From Trichodelitschia bisporula (lineage: Eukaryota > Ascomycota > Dothideomycetes > Phaeotrichales > Phaeotrichaceae), in NCBI GenBank assembly GCA_010356995.1, contig ML996695.1, positions 71,061-135,060 on the forward strand: DNA of 64,000 bases, in the 5' to 3' direction. Below the pieces are notes generated by a model. That model was given only the letters and a program-made list of their open reading frames with translations. It had not been told where the DNA came from and ran no database searches. The position numbers and the translations under genes are program-made. Shown piece after piece: positions 23,218 through 35,566 of the stretch; the first letter of the stretch is position 1, and the number at the start of each line of letters is the position of its first letter.

Positions 23218-23787
23218 GATTAACGAGAGTCGTGTCCAACCAAACCCTACCCGGGCAGCCGGCGGTACTTAAGCCGATCGTCCGCAAATCAGTCCATTAG
23301 CCCTACCCCGGATTCACTCTCCGCCCGCAACTTCGCTCTCCACACCCCACCGGACCACGCAGCTCATCTGGCTTTTTCGCCGGCGCACCGGGCTTACATC
23401 GATCTCCGCCTGCGTGAGCTGGCTGGTCCCTGGCGGGGGATCTTGTGCCCACAAAGCGGGATTCCCGGCGTGGTTCGGATTTCCCGCGCACATGATTCCG
23501 GGGATAGGGCGTGGATGCGGGGCGGGGAGACAGAGCAATATAGACAGCGGGGACGAAGCGAGGGATGTAGTTTGTTGGGCAGTGGGGTTGGGTTCTCTGG
23601 ATGGATATTTTGCGGGGTTGGGTCCGGGGGCGGAGGCGTGGCGAGGCTTGGTTAAAGTATGGGGGACACCTGAAACACGTATATTGATATTGGCCGTAGG
23701 GCGGCACTTCCGCGGCCCGTGGGCACAGTTTTCGTTTCTGAGTACCGTATTGAGTCTGGTTCTGCTTGTGTACCTGATCTGCACTGC
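23218..23787. other. intergenic between tyrosinase and dehydrogenase genes
   Basis: 570 nt holding the tyrosinase promoter and the 3' region of the dehydrogenase gene. Frames on both strands are open but low-complexity, and I see no gene. Confidence 0.5.
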
Positions 23788-25095
23788 CTACGCCCGGCCC
23801 TGGAAGATGACCTTCTGCGCCTTCATCTTGTCGAAGATGTCGTACCCCTCGACGGCATCGGACAGCGGCATGATCTTCTCGGACATGAATCTACGGGTCT
23901 CGGTGTTAGCGACTGCTTCCTGAAGGAGAATGGGGAGCGACGCACCCGAGCAAATGCTGCGTCTTCTCGAGCTTCTTCAGCGCCTCTGGGAAGATGGACC
24001 GCACGGGACACCGCCCCATCTGGATGCGCAGGTTCTTGCCGTACGCCTGGTTGCCCGTCCAGGGGATCTGGTGTCGTCAGCATTCCCCACCACAAACAAC
24101 GCAATATCATCAAGGCGCAACTTACTTCCCCATTATGCACGCCCACACTGCTAAGCACGCCCCAAGGCCTCAGCAGCTCAAACCCCATCTTAAGCGCCGG
24201 ACTCAGGCCCACAACCTCAATCACCAAATCCGCGCCGCGCCCCTCCGTCAACTCAAGAACCCTCTTCCCAAGCTCCTCCCTCTGCGTCTGAAAATTCCAC
24301 GGCTCAGCCCCAAGATTCTTCGCCAGGTCCAGCCTACTCTCCACCCCATCCACAGCCAGCAGGTTCTTCGGCTTATACTCGAGCACATTGACCAGCGCAC
24401 ACAACCCCACGGGTCCACACCCGATCAGCACGACGGTGGCTTCGGAAATCTGCTCGGGGGTGAAGTGCTTGAACCCGTTACTCGCTGCGAAGTACCCGGT
24501 GGGGAAGATATCGGCCATGAGCACGAGCTTGTCCTCCTCGATACCAGGGGGGGCTTTCATAACCGTGGTATCGGCGAGCGGGACGCGGACGTATTCGGCC
24601 TGCGCGCCGTCTAGGCCTGCGGAGCCGAGGAGCGCGCCCTTGGAGCAGCGCGAGGAGAAGGAGTTCTTGCAGTAGAAGCATTCGCCGCTGCGAGCGTTAG
24701 CGAGCCGTTAGCCAGCGAGCTTCTCTATCTGGAGATGGGAAGGGAAGGGAAGGGAAGGCGGGGAAGCGTACCATGACAGCGTAAACGGACAAACAATCCG
24801 ATCGCCCACCTTCACCGTCTTCACATCATCGCCGACCTTGTCCACCACGCCCGTGAACTCGTGGCCCATGATGAAGCCCGTGGGGGAGGGCTGGTGGCCT
24901 CTGAAGACATGGAGCTCGCTGCAGGGCGGGTCAGCTTTGTCCACCGAGGGCGCAACACAACGCTTACCTCCCGCATAGAGCGGTATACTCCACCTTAACA
25001 ACAATATCCTTCGCATCCTGAATCGTCGGCACAGGGCGCTGCTCGACGGCCACTTCGTGCGGGCCCTTGAACACAACGGCGCGCATGGTAGCCAT
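23788..25095 (-). CDS. zinc-dependent alcohol dehydrogenase (formaldehyde-dehydrogenase-like)
   Basis: A medium-chain dehydrogenase/reductase using NAD(P). Exons 24968-25095, 24772-24918, 24126-24687, 23946-24067 and 23788-23890 (introns 49, 84, 58 and 55 nt) close exactly at 353 residues. The catalytic zinc site is visible as Cys in YTALCGSELH and as GHEFTG. The structural zinc Cys cluster is CGECFYC...SRC at about residues 93-108. The Rossmann motif is IGCGPVGLCAL. The FRGHQPSPTGFIMGHE block resembles glutathione-independent formaldehyde dehydrogenases and related fungal alcohol dehydrogenases. The substrate is not decided. The second intron is purine-rich with a GGGAA repeat (about 24730-24760). 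Gene structure is firm, but physiological role is not. Confidence 0.88.
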
Positions 25096-25709
25096 TATTC
25101 CTCACAAAAACCTTCTCGAAGAGACAATGAACTCAGTGTGAAAAAGTGACAATAGACAATGGAGAAATTAGACACAAGAACCAAAGCTCTTTGCGCAAGA
25201 ATCACTGCCATAATTACTGTTGTCCGGGTATAAGCCCCTCCTCCCGCAACCCCGCTCATCCCCGAGGCTCAACGCCCCCCGACCTCGCTGAAGCGGGGTC
25301 GCTAGACCACGCCGCCTAGCACATTGTCAACTGCCAACACGCGGTGCCGACCAGGAGGGGGTCCATCGCAACGATTATCGCCAGTGCAGCCCCGCAAAGG
25401 AAAATGTGCACCGCTCAATTGGTAGACATGATGTATCAGCCGTTCGCCAACCATGTGGCTTCAAAAACCCCGCTCTCAAGTTCGTGATGAGGCACAGCCT
25501 CCCCCGCGCTCCCAAACGCCAGTTCCCGTCTAAAGATACCCTTCCATCAATCCTCACATGTGGGGACCCCACATTCGCCGACACAAATTCCCAGGCTTCC
25601 ACGCTACTGATCATCCGTATTCCCCGCTTCGCTCTCACTCTTCCGTTGCCCCGCGCGCGTATCCCCGTCCGATGTCTTCACATCACTTCATCACCAAACA
25701 ACCCCCCGC
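25096..25709. other. intergenic, no supported gene
   Basis: Promoter side of the dehydrogenase gene (25096 onward) and 3' side of the Yippee gene. Short frames at 25375-25638 (minus) and 25406-25747 (plus) have no supporting features. Confidence 0.45.
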
Positions 25710-26093
25710 CTACGTCACCACGCACAACAGCTCAGCCTCGAGGATAAACTTCCCCTCCTTGTACTTCTCGCTCGCCTCATACGCCTTGTCGTACTTCCAG
25801 CCCACCGTCTCCCTGCACTGCCTGCAGTAGATGTCACGCACAATGTGGCGTCCAGTCGTCATACTACGCTCGCCCGGATCGCCCTGCGTGACATTGACAA
25901 CCGTCTCGAAGAGGTACGCCTTGCCATGCTGGCCACGGAAGTTCTGCTCTGGGTTAGCTACGTCCACTGGCTACGAGAGGGGCCAACCGACGCGGCTCAT
26001 GATGTCGTCGTGGTAGCCCAGGTGCGTGTGGCAGTTCTTGCACCCGTAGACTTTGCTCGTGCAGTTGAGGTAGACGTTCCACGCGAGACCCAT
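25710..26093 (-). CDS. Yippee-like zinc-binding protein
   Basis: A small Yippee/Mis18-fold protein. Exons 25992-26093 and 25710-25943 (intron 25944-25991, 48 nt) encode 111 residues, the normal length. The fold's two zinc knuckles are seen as YGCKNC near residue 17 and IYCRQC near residue 70. The signature blocks FRGQHGKAYLF, TTGRHIVRDIYC, GWKYDKAYE and KYKEGKFILE are all intact. The start is supported by the conserved MGLAWNVYLN opening. The relative's roles (cell-cycle, ubiquitin-ligase adaptors in animals; unclear in fungi) do not let me assign a process. About 650 nt upstream is C/T-rich on the coding strand and probably leader and promoter. Confidence 0.9.
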
Positions 26094-26747
26094 GGCTGCG
26101 GCTTGCGGCGACGTGTGATGCGGAGGCGCGGGCGGAGACGTAGCTTGTAAACGGAGCTGTTGGCCAAGTGCGGGGTCGAGGCTGTGTTAGCTACGCCTAG
26201 TGCTGACAGGCGCGTTGAGTATCTCTTCAAGTGCTTTCGCAAGTGCTTGATGTTGCAGAAGGAGCTCTGGTCAGCTGGCCGTGGAGGTTTAAGATAACAG
26301 CTGGGCCGGGGGGGAGGGGGTTGGCTGCAGCTGACACAGGTGAAACCTGCGTCTTGGACGTGTCTGTCGGGGAGGCCTCCAAGAGCCGCGCGCGCTTAGT
26401 GGTCTTCGGCCTGGTGATAGTGGGCCTTGGGTGAGACCACGTGATAGGCGGAGCTCTACCAGTACCGTAGCGATAGAGTTGGAGATAGAGCGATCTTGGA
26501 GGATGGATGGATGTGGGGGTTGTGGGTGGAGTAGGGTGGAGCGATGGGAGCTTGTCGGGCGGTACTGTGGATTGTTCCCGTGAGGTTTGTTTGACTGGCT
26601 GATTCACCTGGAGGCAGCAAGAGACTGTCAAGAGAGATGGACACAAAGCGAAGCAGATCGCGCACTGAAGATGGAGAGTGGTCTCTGGAAGAAAGACCAC
26701 GATACTGTGGAAGTCAGTGACGAGGAAGCAAGTAGAGAATGAACACG
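26094..26747. other. putative leader/promoter of the Yippee gene
   Basis: An open minus-strand frame at 26227-26700 is Pro/Ser/Thr-rich and lacks an ATG at its start. I read it as 5' leader rather than a gene. Confidence 0.4.
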
Positions 26748-27077
26748 CTAGAAGCCAGTGATGAGGAGGGCAGCAAGGAGGAGAGCAAGTGAGGGGAAGA
26801 CTGCAGGGGAAGGAGTGAGGCAGTGACGCGGTCAGCTGCTATCCAGCTCTCACCAGCCACAGCATCCCGTTGTCGTCTGTGGCGCACATAATCGTCGGTG
26901 GCGTAACAGTGGTTCTTCTCCACATTCCGACGGTTTGCAGCCTTTTGCTCTCTGTCCATCTCGGCCTCTACTGCGATAACCTCACAGTTAGCCATCTACC
27001 GGAGAGTCGCGGCTCCTCACCAGAAGAAAGCCCCATCCGTGGACGGACGTCGCCATTTGCTTCTTCGCCGTACTCAT
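26748..27077 (-). CDS. predicted 78-aa two-helix membrane protein
   Basis: Exons 27021-27077, 26854-26980 and 26748-26800 are joined by introns of 40 nt (26981-27020) and 53 nt (26801-26853) with good GT-AG sites and a CTAAC branch site in the first. The frame closes at 78 residues. The first hydrophobic segment is at about residues 12-24 (HGWGFLLVIAV). A charged middle of about 35 residues follows, and a clear C-terminal membrane helix (LALLLAALLITGF) ends the protein. The ending could mark a tail-anchored or two-pass protein. I do not recognise the family. No single exon is longer than 127 nt, so it could be missed by ORF-length filters. The model rests on splice signals only, hence modest confidence. 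Confidence 0.42.
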
Positions 27078-28114
27078 GACGTCGACGCAATTTAAGATGG
27101 AACCAAATCCACGGAATACGGCTACATACTGTAGTACACGGCTATCACCATATTGTCATGCTGCTATTCAGTTGTCCAGACCATTTCGACCAGAAGGGCC
27201 GCGACCGTACTACGGTAAGGCCGGATCTCGGGCCTAGAAGATGCCCGCCTTGCATGCTCGATCCTCCTCAACTCGACATACTGAGCCGCTGTCTAGGTCG
27301 TTGCTTTAGCAAGCGCTTCTTCTACGGATGTACTATCCCTAGCATCTTACCACGGGTTCTTCTTTTGCCGGTGTCCAAGGTAAGGTTGCATCTGATGATT
27401 GTCGCGAGCATTGCCGATGCATGGCCATTGCCGGCCAGCATATCAAGGTATGGTAGCGATTGCCCTGGTGCTCACACTAAACCTACGCGTCAACCAGATT
27501 TCAATTGATCGCCTGAGATCAATTGGCATCGGTATCAGCCACTTCACGACCATATTCCCATATTTCAACCGCGTTTTCCCACTCTTGCAGCGAATTTGCA
27601 TCCAAAGTTGCCTCGGCGACGCATATCTGCGCCACACCGCCGGACCCCGGCCATCCATCAACACAGCGCGAACACCTCCAAAACAAAACCACGTCTCCTC
27701 CATTAAAGCAACTCTCGTACCTCTACATCCGTATCCCGCGTCCGAAAGTCAGAATCCAAACAATTCAAACCCACCCACCGTCAAAGCACGCGCCCAAACC
27801 TACCCAGCCCCAGCCGCGCCGCACAGACCTCCTCCCCCCCCCCCCCCCCGCGCTCCGACACCATCGTGCCCCAGCTTCAACCTCCCACCACCAAGACGCG
27901 CCGCTCCACAGATTTACCGCGTCCACAAGCCTAAACGCGACGCGCCCTCCCGCCTCTCCAAATCACGTCTCCAGCCGGCGGTATATATTCCCAATTGACA
28001 TCACCCGCCCTCCGCAGCAACACGCAATTGCGCCCTGTTTACCCGTGTTTACCTACGCGCCTCACCACCAACCCACCACACGTCCCATCTCCAATCCTCA
28101 CCAAACACCACAAA
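27078..28114. other. intergenic, likely promoter of the Whi5/Nrm1 gene
   Basis: About 1 kb. From about 27650 to 28110 the plus strand is C-rich, with a 16-nt poly-C run at 27834-27849. This fits a long leader. A frame at 27158-27508 (116 codons) shows no domain. Confidence 0.45.
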
Positions 28115-28991
28115 ATGGCAACCCAAACCCGCCCGCCCCTCACCCCCCTCCCCCCCAACATCCACACCACCTCCGCGAGCGCGACTTCACCCCTCAAGCA
28201 CGCCTCCCGCCCTCTCACGCCCGCTACTCTCCTCGCACGAAGCACATCCTCCCCCCGCAAGCGCCCCATCTCTGCCGTCTCCTCACCTGAGCAAAACACC
28301 CGCGTCTCTGCCCCGCCCGCACCCTCACACGCGTCTCAAACACCCTCCGCACACGCATCCCAAACACCCACACCAGCGCCCAGCTCCCCCGCCCCTGCAC
28401 CCTCAAACTCCTTCTCCTCGCTCATAGACTACGATCCCACCACCTCCTCCAGCAGCGAGCGGTGCGCGTCCAGCAGCCCGCCCACTATGAGCGCCCCAAC
28501 ACCGACCCAGGCCACACCTGCGTGCCGTCCCGTGCGGGGCGCGAGATCCGTGGGTTTACTCGAGTGTGTTCTTGGGACAATGCTAATGAAGTTAGAGTAT
28601 TGAGCTCATGCGCCTGCGCCTACGCGTCGCGATCTTCAAAGTCGAGACCGGGCAGACTACCGTCCCGCTCGCAAATCTACGCCTGCCCACGCCTCCTCCG
28701 CAACGCGAACACGTCGCATCCCCCAAGGTCGCGAGCCTCCTCCCCGCCCCGGATCTGGCCCCACGCCGATGCGCGCTGCCTTCGAGTCCGCCCGCGGAGC
28801 TGAGACGGGACGAGAGCTCGACGACCCAGGATAGTGAGCGGACGGTGGAGGATACGCCGCGGGAGGCGGCGGCGTTGCTGGAGTTGGCGATGGGGAGGAC
28901 GACTGGGGGACTGGAGGGGAGGACGACTGGAGGACTGGAAGGGGGGGCGGCAGCGGGGCTGATTGAGCTTATGAGGAGTGGGTCTAGGTGA
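28115..28991 (+). CDS. Whi5/Nrm1-type G1/S transcription repressor
   Basis: A corepressor that binds MBF/SBF-type G1/S transcription factors through a short GTB motif. Exons 28115-28549 and 28605-28991 (intron 28550-28604, GTGGGT donor, GCTAAT branch site) give 273 residues; an acceptor 9 nt earlier (exon from 28596) would add three. The join yields LMRLRLRVAIFKVETGQTTVP, which matches the Whi5/Nrm1 GTB consensus of a basic/hydrophobic R-L-R-L-R block followed by a K-V-x-T-x-Q-x-x-V-P pattern. The N-terminal half is Ser/Thr/Pro-rich with many S/T-P sites, including SPRKRP, as expected for a CDK-regulated disordered repressor. The C-terminus holds a short MGRTTGGLEG duplication. Whi5 or Nrm1 orthology is not decided. 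The motif only becomes apparent after splicing. Confidence 0.8.
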
Positions 28992-29214
28992 TGGGGTTGC
29001 GGGTTGGGCATTGGGATTTATGAGAGATGATAGGATGGGTTTGGTTTGCTTCTTGGTTGGGGGTGGGGGTTTTGGATTGGAGTGTTATACCAGGTGTGTC
29101 TTTTGAGCTTTTGGGTAGGAATGCATGAGTTATGAGATGCGGCGGTGCGTGAGGCGTGGTGACTTGGGTGGAGTGGGTGAGGAGGGACGCGAGCCTGGAG
29201 AACAGTGAGATATT

Positions 29215-29515
29215 GCGCTCATCCTTCGCAGTTCACGCAGCACAGACTTGATCGGACTCACGAGGACGAGAAAAGCGTGCGTGTCGGGATCTTAAGATCA
29301 TCCCGTCAGCATGATGGCAGTTCCTGCTCCTCCAAATCGAAGATTGAAGTAGAAGACAAAGAGAGTCAGAGAGTCAGACTCTCGATATTTAAATACACTA
29401 TGTCAAGTATTCTCCTTTGCTCCTTTCTCCAACTATGCGCTCATTACATCATGACCCTTAGGATGTACTTTCCTTGACATAAGAATGCTCCTTCCATGTC
29501 CACATCACTGTGGGT
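29215..29515 (-). repeat. dispersed repeat copy C, inverted
   Basis: Reverse-oriented relative of copy A. Shared blocks read on the plus strand are GACAAAGAG at about 29357, TATTTAAATA at about 29388, CATTACATCATG at about 29442 and TTCCTTGACATAAGAATGCTCC-like sequence at about 29470-29492, then CCATGTCCACATCA, which it also shares with copy D. Confidence 0.55.
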
Positions 29516-30579
29516 CTGGAGCAGAATATGGGACGGAGAGGATCGCAGGATCTGTAACTACGACTCAACAATCCACAAGAGAAAGCTTGCAACCTGCGCG
29601 CTGTTCACGACATCCCCCGCCAACATGAACAGTCCCCATCACCCTCGGTGAAGTCAGCCCCAGCGAGCCCTTCCACACCGATGAACAGCTCTCCACCTCC
29701 CCCATCCCAAACGCTCCGTCGTACAACATGCGGCTCCGCCCACGTTCCGAGCAGCGTAGCACAAAGGGGAGGCGGCGACCTCGTCACGAAGCCTCAGGTG
29801 GAGAAGAACGGAAAATACATCGACGGACAGCCTGTAACTTGCGGCGCGAGGCTGGATCGATCACGTAACCTTAAAGGTGCACGCCTATCCGCGCTGCAGC
29901 CTACAATCTCAAATGCGTAAGAGGCAAGAGGCATGAGCGCGCCCTCCTCCCGTCCGTCGCGCCGCCCTCATCAGTCGGGAAATTGATGCCATGCGTCGCA
30001 AACATCCTCAAGCTCACACCCCCAGACTGCATGTGCGAAGGCTACTTCCGGGAGGCCGTCATTGGCTCATCCGGGCGGGACTCGAAACTGCATGAGCGTG
30101 AATGCGTACCCGATGTTCCTCGGGTTCCCTGCAGCGGCTCTGCGAAACGTCTGGGATGGGCGGTTGGCCGGGGTGTTTTGAACCGTACCTTGCGGCGCCA
30201 AGGCGGGTAGGTGCAGCGGGCTCGGCGGCTGCGACGTCGGCGGTTGAGGCGGGGAAGAGTATCAGTTCTAGTGAAGATGGAGGATAGTGATCATAGACTT
30301 TGAAGTCTTATCAAAGATGGGATGAACAAAAGGGATGTAGGATTTGGGGATTTAGCAGAGGAAGTTGAGGTTGAGACGAGATGGTTGTGGTGAGCGAAAA
30401 CTTCACCATCGCGACTTTACCACCACTGACGGCATCTAGGCGCCATCGCGGGGGTTTCCGGCGGTTAGAACGCAGGGGCATCCGATCTTCCGCGTGGCGG
30501 GTGCAGAAACGCGGGGTCGAGACTATCAGCCTTGCGAACCGGATCTGCGTCCTCGGACGATGACCCCCCGCGCAGGGTC

Positions 30580-30590
30580 GAGATATAAAG
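30580..30590 (+). promoter_or_regulatory. TATA-like element upstream of the AA11 gene
   Basis: GATATAAAGA lies about 450 nt before the ATG at 31036, upstream of a CT-rich leader. Position and context fit a core promoter, but this is inference. Confidence 0.35.
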
Positions 30591-31035
30591 ACCCCGCCTT
30601 TGTCTCTCGAGACACAACCACATCCCAGACGGACGAATCGACGGTTAGCGTTCACTCTCTCGCTCTTTTGAACAAAAGCTCTCTTGCGCTGGTCGCCAAG
30701 GGTTTTGTTTGCTGTTGTCGTTCTTTACCCCCAGTGTCCGGCGAGTGAGGGAGAGGCTTCGATTACTGTCCTTCGGCACCTGTCTCCCGCAACGACGCGT
30801 CCACTCACTATCGATCTGTTCCACGGCCTTTGTTCCGCATTGTCTGGCTCAACTGTGACCGTTTGTCAGTTCACTCCTCGGCGGTTCTAGAGGTTCTTAA
30901 ACGCCACCACCCTCCCCTCCCTTCCAGCATTCTCCTTTCGCGACCCTCGTTCTACGCAAGGACCTTTTACAGAGTCCATTTTCAAACCTTTTTAACTTTT
31001 ACACTCCCTTTACAACCACAACCATAACCGCAAGG

Positions 31036-32535
<1,500 letters not shown>

Positions 32536-32866
32536 GGTGTGCGATCTTCGATGGACTGTGTTAGCTATGGATTTTGTACCATAGTAGGAGATGGAGTCGA
32601 TTGTTTCGATATGCATTCTCGGTGTCTGGCGGCTGCATTGTTGGCGCTAAAACGGTGTGTTCTTTGAGAAAAGAATGAATTGATGATTTGTGCGATTATG
32701 CGGTGCTGTGACTGGCTATGTGCTGTGAATGAGTCCCTGGACTTGTGGCAGTAAGTGATATGTCCCAATTCTACAGTAGTACGAGTCTGCCCAGACCAGA
32801 CATACTCTATCACCTCCCAGGCCATGCCTAGAGAGTAGAGTCATGAAACGGACGAAGGGCTAGGTA

Positions 32867-32937
32867 AAAAAAGTCGTGGCAAGCTTTTCATCGGTGGCCT
32901 CTAACAACACCCGCCAGAGAGGTGACACGACTTTTTT
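32867..32937. repeat. 71-bp inverted repeat with 12-bp perfect arms
   Basis: The left arm AAAAAAGTCGTG (32867-32878) pairs perfectly with CACGACTTTTTT (32926-32937). It lies about 330 nt downstream of the AA11 stop. It could act as a 3' hairpin or be a tiny fold-back element. Confidence 0.6.
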
Positions 32938-32984
32938 GCCCTGGCACTTGAACCCTTAGTCGCAAAGTGATATGCCCCAGATTC

Positions 32985-33215
32985 TCGTCTGCTCGTGCCT
33001 GTGATGTAGACGAGGCAGGAGCATCTCTTACTCTAGGGAAGGAACATGATGTAAGGCGCACATGAGAGGAGGAAGCAGCGTAGGAGGATACTTCGCATCG
33101 TGGATTTATTCTCGAGACTCTCTCTCTCACCCTCTCCTCTCCGTCTCTTTCATCGACCTTTCGCTTTACACCATAGCCTTTACGCGTGTCGAGTCTATGC
33201 TCCCATCAGCCTGAA
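32985..33215 (+). repeat. dispersed repeat copy B
   Basis: Same orientation and block order as copy A: GTAGACGAGGCAGGAGCAT near 33005, ATGATGTAA near 33047, GAGGAGGAAGCAGC near 33066, a CT-rich tract at 33115-33165 and TTTACACCATAGCC near 33166. No open frame is supported. Confidence 0.55.
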
Positions 33216-33953
33216 CGCCCAAAATCAACGACGTCCGCTGCCTGTGTCACACGTCCAGGCAGCCGCATGTGGCACGAACATCCACCTCTCACGCCGACGA
33301 CAGCCTCCGACCTCACAATCATCAAGATGCATCGTGCAGTCAATATTCCTCGGCCGTGGGCTCCAACCCCGTGGTGCAGTCAAACGAGTCCAGAGCATGA
33401 ATCGCCAAGCGCGTTTGATTGGGTGGCGATGGTCGTTTTGCACGGTGCCTGTCCTGTGGTGAAGTTCGGACTGGGATCGGATAGGCTGGAGAAGAGAGTG
33501 TGCGGTCGAGTTTCGCCCCCGTAAGTTAAAGTGCTGGGGTTGCTTGGGAGCAGGTGATATCGCGCTGCCTACGCGTGGCAAAGTGGAACGCCGTGTGTCG
33601 GCCGTGTTTGAAAAGCGCGTAGTGCGCGGGCGAGACCGTCGGACTTTTGGACTGAGCAACCTCAGAGCAACGTCCAACCTTCAAAATTTAGCACTCGTGT
33701 GCGCTGATCCCGAAGCGCTGCGCACTGCACGCCACGGCACGCCCGCCGACGGGCCGGACCGGTTGTCTCGGGCAACGGGCGATCCGATCGCGCATCTCAG
33801 ACCGCCTTCCGGTGGGGAGCGCCACCCGCGACAACGTTCTCGTTGCCGGGAAACCACAAGGCAGCACGATGTACCACGGAGATTGCGAAATAACGAATTG
33901 ACGGCTTATGACCCTTTAACGACTCGACGGCTGCGATACTGGATACGGACGGG
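33216..33953. other. no supported gene
   Basis: Frames on both strands (33225-33677 minus, 33544-33960 plus) are open but show no domain, splice support or composition pattern that would favour one of them. Confidence 0.4.
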
Positions 33954-34400
33954 ATGGTGATGCAAACGGGCTTGCTGAAGGTGCCGTTACGCCCGCGGGT
34001 GAAGGGGGTGAAGACGGCGCCTCCAAGGGTGGGGAGGGAGAAAGAGGAGGGTGTGGTTTATCCTACGCTGCCGGTTGTGGAGGGTGAGGATGAGGATATG
34101 GTGACGGCTGGGGGGGAGGTGTGCCCGACTTGTATGCAGGTGCTGTCGGCTGGCGTGAAGGTGCTGCCGGGGATGAAGATGTGGAAGAGCGAGGAGAGGG
34201 GGACGCTGAAGGGCCACAGAGGGGATTCTGATGAGTCGGATGAGAAAGACTGGGTTACCGTTGCTGCCACCGCGGACGGTACGATGACACATCGACACAT
34301 GCACAAGACCAACGCTGCGGACCAAAAACCTAAAACCGCACCCCATCCCCAGCCTCGCCAACGCCCTCACCCCGCCGCTCCTCACCCCGCCGCTCCTTAA
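33954..34400 (+). CDS. hypothetical 148-aa ORF (weak)
   Basis: An ATG-initiated frame with a mixed, gene-like composition. It has an acidic patch near residue 45, a CPTCMQ Cys pair near residue 58, then SDESDEKDW near residue 92, ending in a Pro/His-rich tail. No family is recognised. It may be joined to the proline-rich frame at 34703-35566, but I could not find a convincing pair of splice sites. Confidence 0.28.
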   Translation: MVMQTGLLKVPLRPRVKGVKTAPPRVGREKEEGVVYPTLPVVEGEDEDMVTAGGEVCPTCMQVLSAGVKVLPGMKMWKSEERGTLKGHRGDSDESDEKDWVTVAATADGTMTHRHMHKTNAADQKPKTAPHPQPRQRPHPAAPHPAAP

Positions 34401-34702
34401 CCGACTATCCAAGTCTCAGCAATATCCCTCCTAACCGCCCCTCCCTCCCCAGAGCCCACCAACCTGCCACCAACAGAATCCGGCTCATCACTACCGAACC
34501 TCCATCCCCCGCACCCCTCGCCCCCTCTTCCCTCCGCACACACCTCGCCTCAACCCTCCCCTTCAACGCCCTAGCCGGCCTCTTCTTCCCGCCTCACCCA
34601 CGACACCCAACCCATCAACCCTGCCTCAGCACCCTCACCCCCTCGCTCTCTCCATGCCCGCACGCAACCTCTGCCCCCACGGTTAAGAATTGGGTCCGTG
34701 CG

Positions 34703-35566
34703 ATGCGGATCGTGGAATTCAAGCCTAACCCGGCGGGAAGGAACGTCTCGGAACGCCAGCCCCTGACCAAGCCGGCGAGTCCGCCGAAGGGAAAAAACGA
34801 TGCCGGGGAACGCCGCGCCCCCGCGAAAACGGAGAGCCAGCCGAAGGACAAACGCCCCGAACCGACGACACTTGCCTTCCGGCCCCGCGCACACGCAGCC
34901 TCGCCCTTCACCCAACTCACCGCAGCCCGGCTGGCCCCCTTAGCCATCATGTCCCCGCCAACCGACTTCGCCGCGACGCGCCAACCCCCAACCGCACCCG
35001 CACCAGCACTCACACCACCTACTGCCCCCGCCCCCCCCCTCCAAACCCGTACCACAACCCTCACAACCATCGCCATCCCCACCCCCCGCCGCTCAGACTC
35101 CACCCTCGTCACAACCCTCACCGCCGCAATCCCCTCAACCAATCCACCCCCCACCTTCCGCACAACCCCCCCCCCAAACCCGCCCGCACCCGCCCTCCTC
35201 CCCCACACCCAACAAGCCCTGCACTTGCTCTGCTTGGCCGTACTACCCGAGGACTTGCTTTCGCTCCTCGAAGCCGAGCCAGAGCGGTGCGTAGCTTTCC
35301 TGCCCACCGGGCCTCTCCCACCCCCTTATTCCCTCCACCCTACTCAGCCGCCCCTCCCCCAGCCCTCCCCGCCGCTCCCGCCCCGCCCACGGCTTCAACC
35401 GCCTCACGCGCGGGATCCGCCACGGCTGGCTAAGGCTATGGCGGGACTAGTGAAGGGCGTGTATCGTCTAGGGGGCCATCGGTATGCGGGGTGGCTTGGG
35501 GTTCGGAGGGTGAGGGGCTTCCTGGGAGCGGGAGATGAGGAGGATATGAGGGTTGTGAGGGGGTAG
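34703..35566 (+). CDS. hypothetical proline-rich ORF, 287 aa (weak)
   Basis: An ATG-initiated frame. The middle (residues about 75-165) is low-complexity Pro/Ala/Thr caused by a C-rich strand. The part around residues 168-195 (HTQQALHLLCLAVLPEDLLSLLE) looks like a real amphipathic helix pair, and the C-terminus is Gly/Arg-rich. The opposite strand is open over nearly the same span (34615-35307). I cannot name a family. The helix-like block is the only argument for a gene here. Confidence 0.3.
   Translation: MRIVEFKPNPAGRNVSERQPLTKPASPPKGKNDAGERRAPAKTESQPKDKRPEPTTLAFRPRAHAASPFTQLTAARLAPLAIMSPPTDFAATRQPPTAPAPALTPPTAPAPPLQTRTTTLTTIAIPTPRRSDSTLVTTLTAAIPSTNPPPTFRTTPPPNPPAPALLPHTQQALHLLCLAVLPEDLLSLLEAEPERCVAFLPTGPLPPPYSLHPTQPPLPQPSPPLPPRPRLQPPHARDPPRLAKAMAGLVKGVYRLGGHRYAGWLGVRRVRGFLGAGDEEDMRVVRG

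Larger units (their letters stand above)
28992..31035. other. 2-kb intergenic stretch with repeat copy C; no supported gene
   Basis: Contains repeat copy C (29215-29515). Between 29650 and 30290 several frames read like short coding fragments (for example 30080-30170, NAYPMFLGFPAAAL in one frame) but none connects into a gene. From about 30560 to 31035 lies the promoter and CT-rich leader of the AA11 gene. Confidence 0.45.

Noticed and set aside
22209-23219. 336-codon plus-strand frame antisense to tyrosinase
   Set aside because: Antisense shadow; the tyrosinase model keeps all six copper ligands.
26227-26700. 157-codon minus-strand frame upstream of the Yippee gene
   Set aside because: No ATG at its start, Pro/Thr-rich; better read as leader of the Yippee gene.
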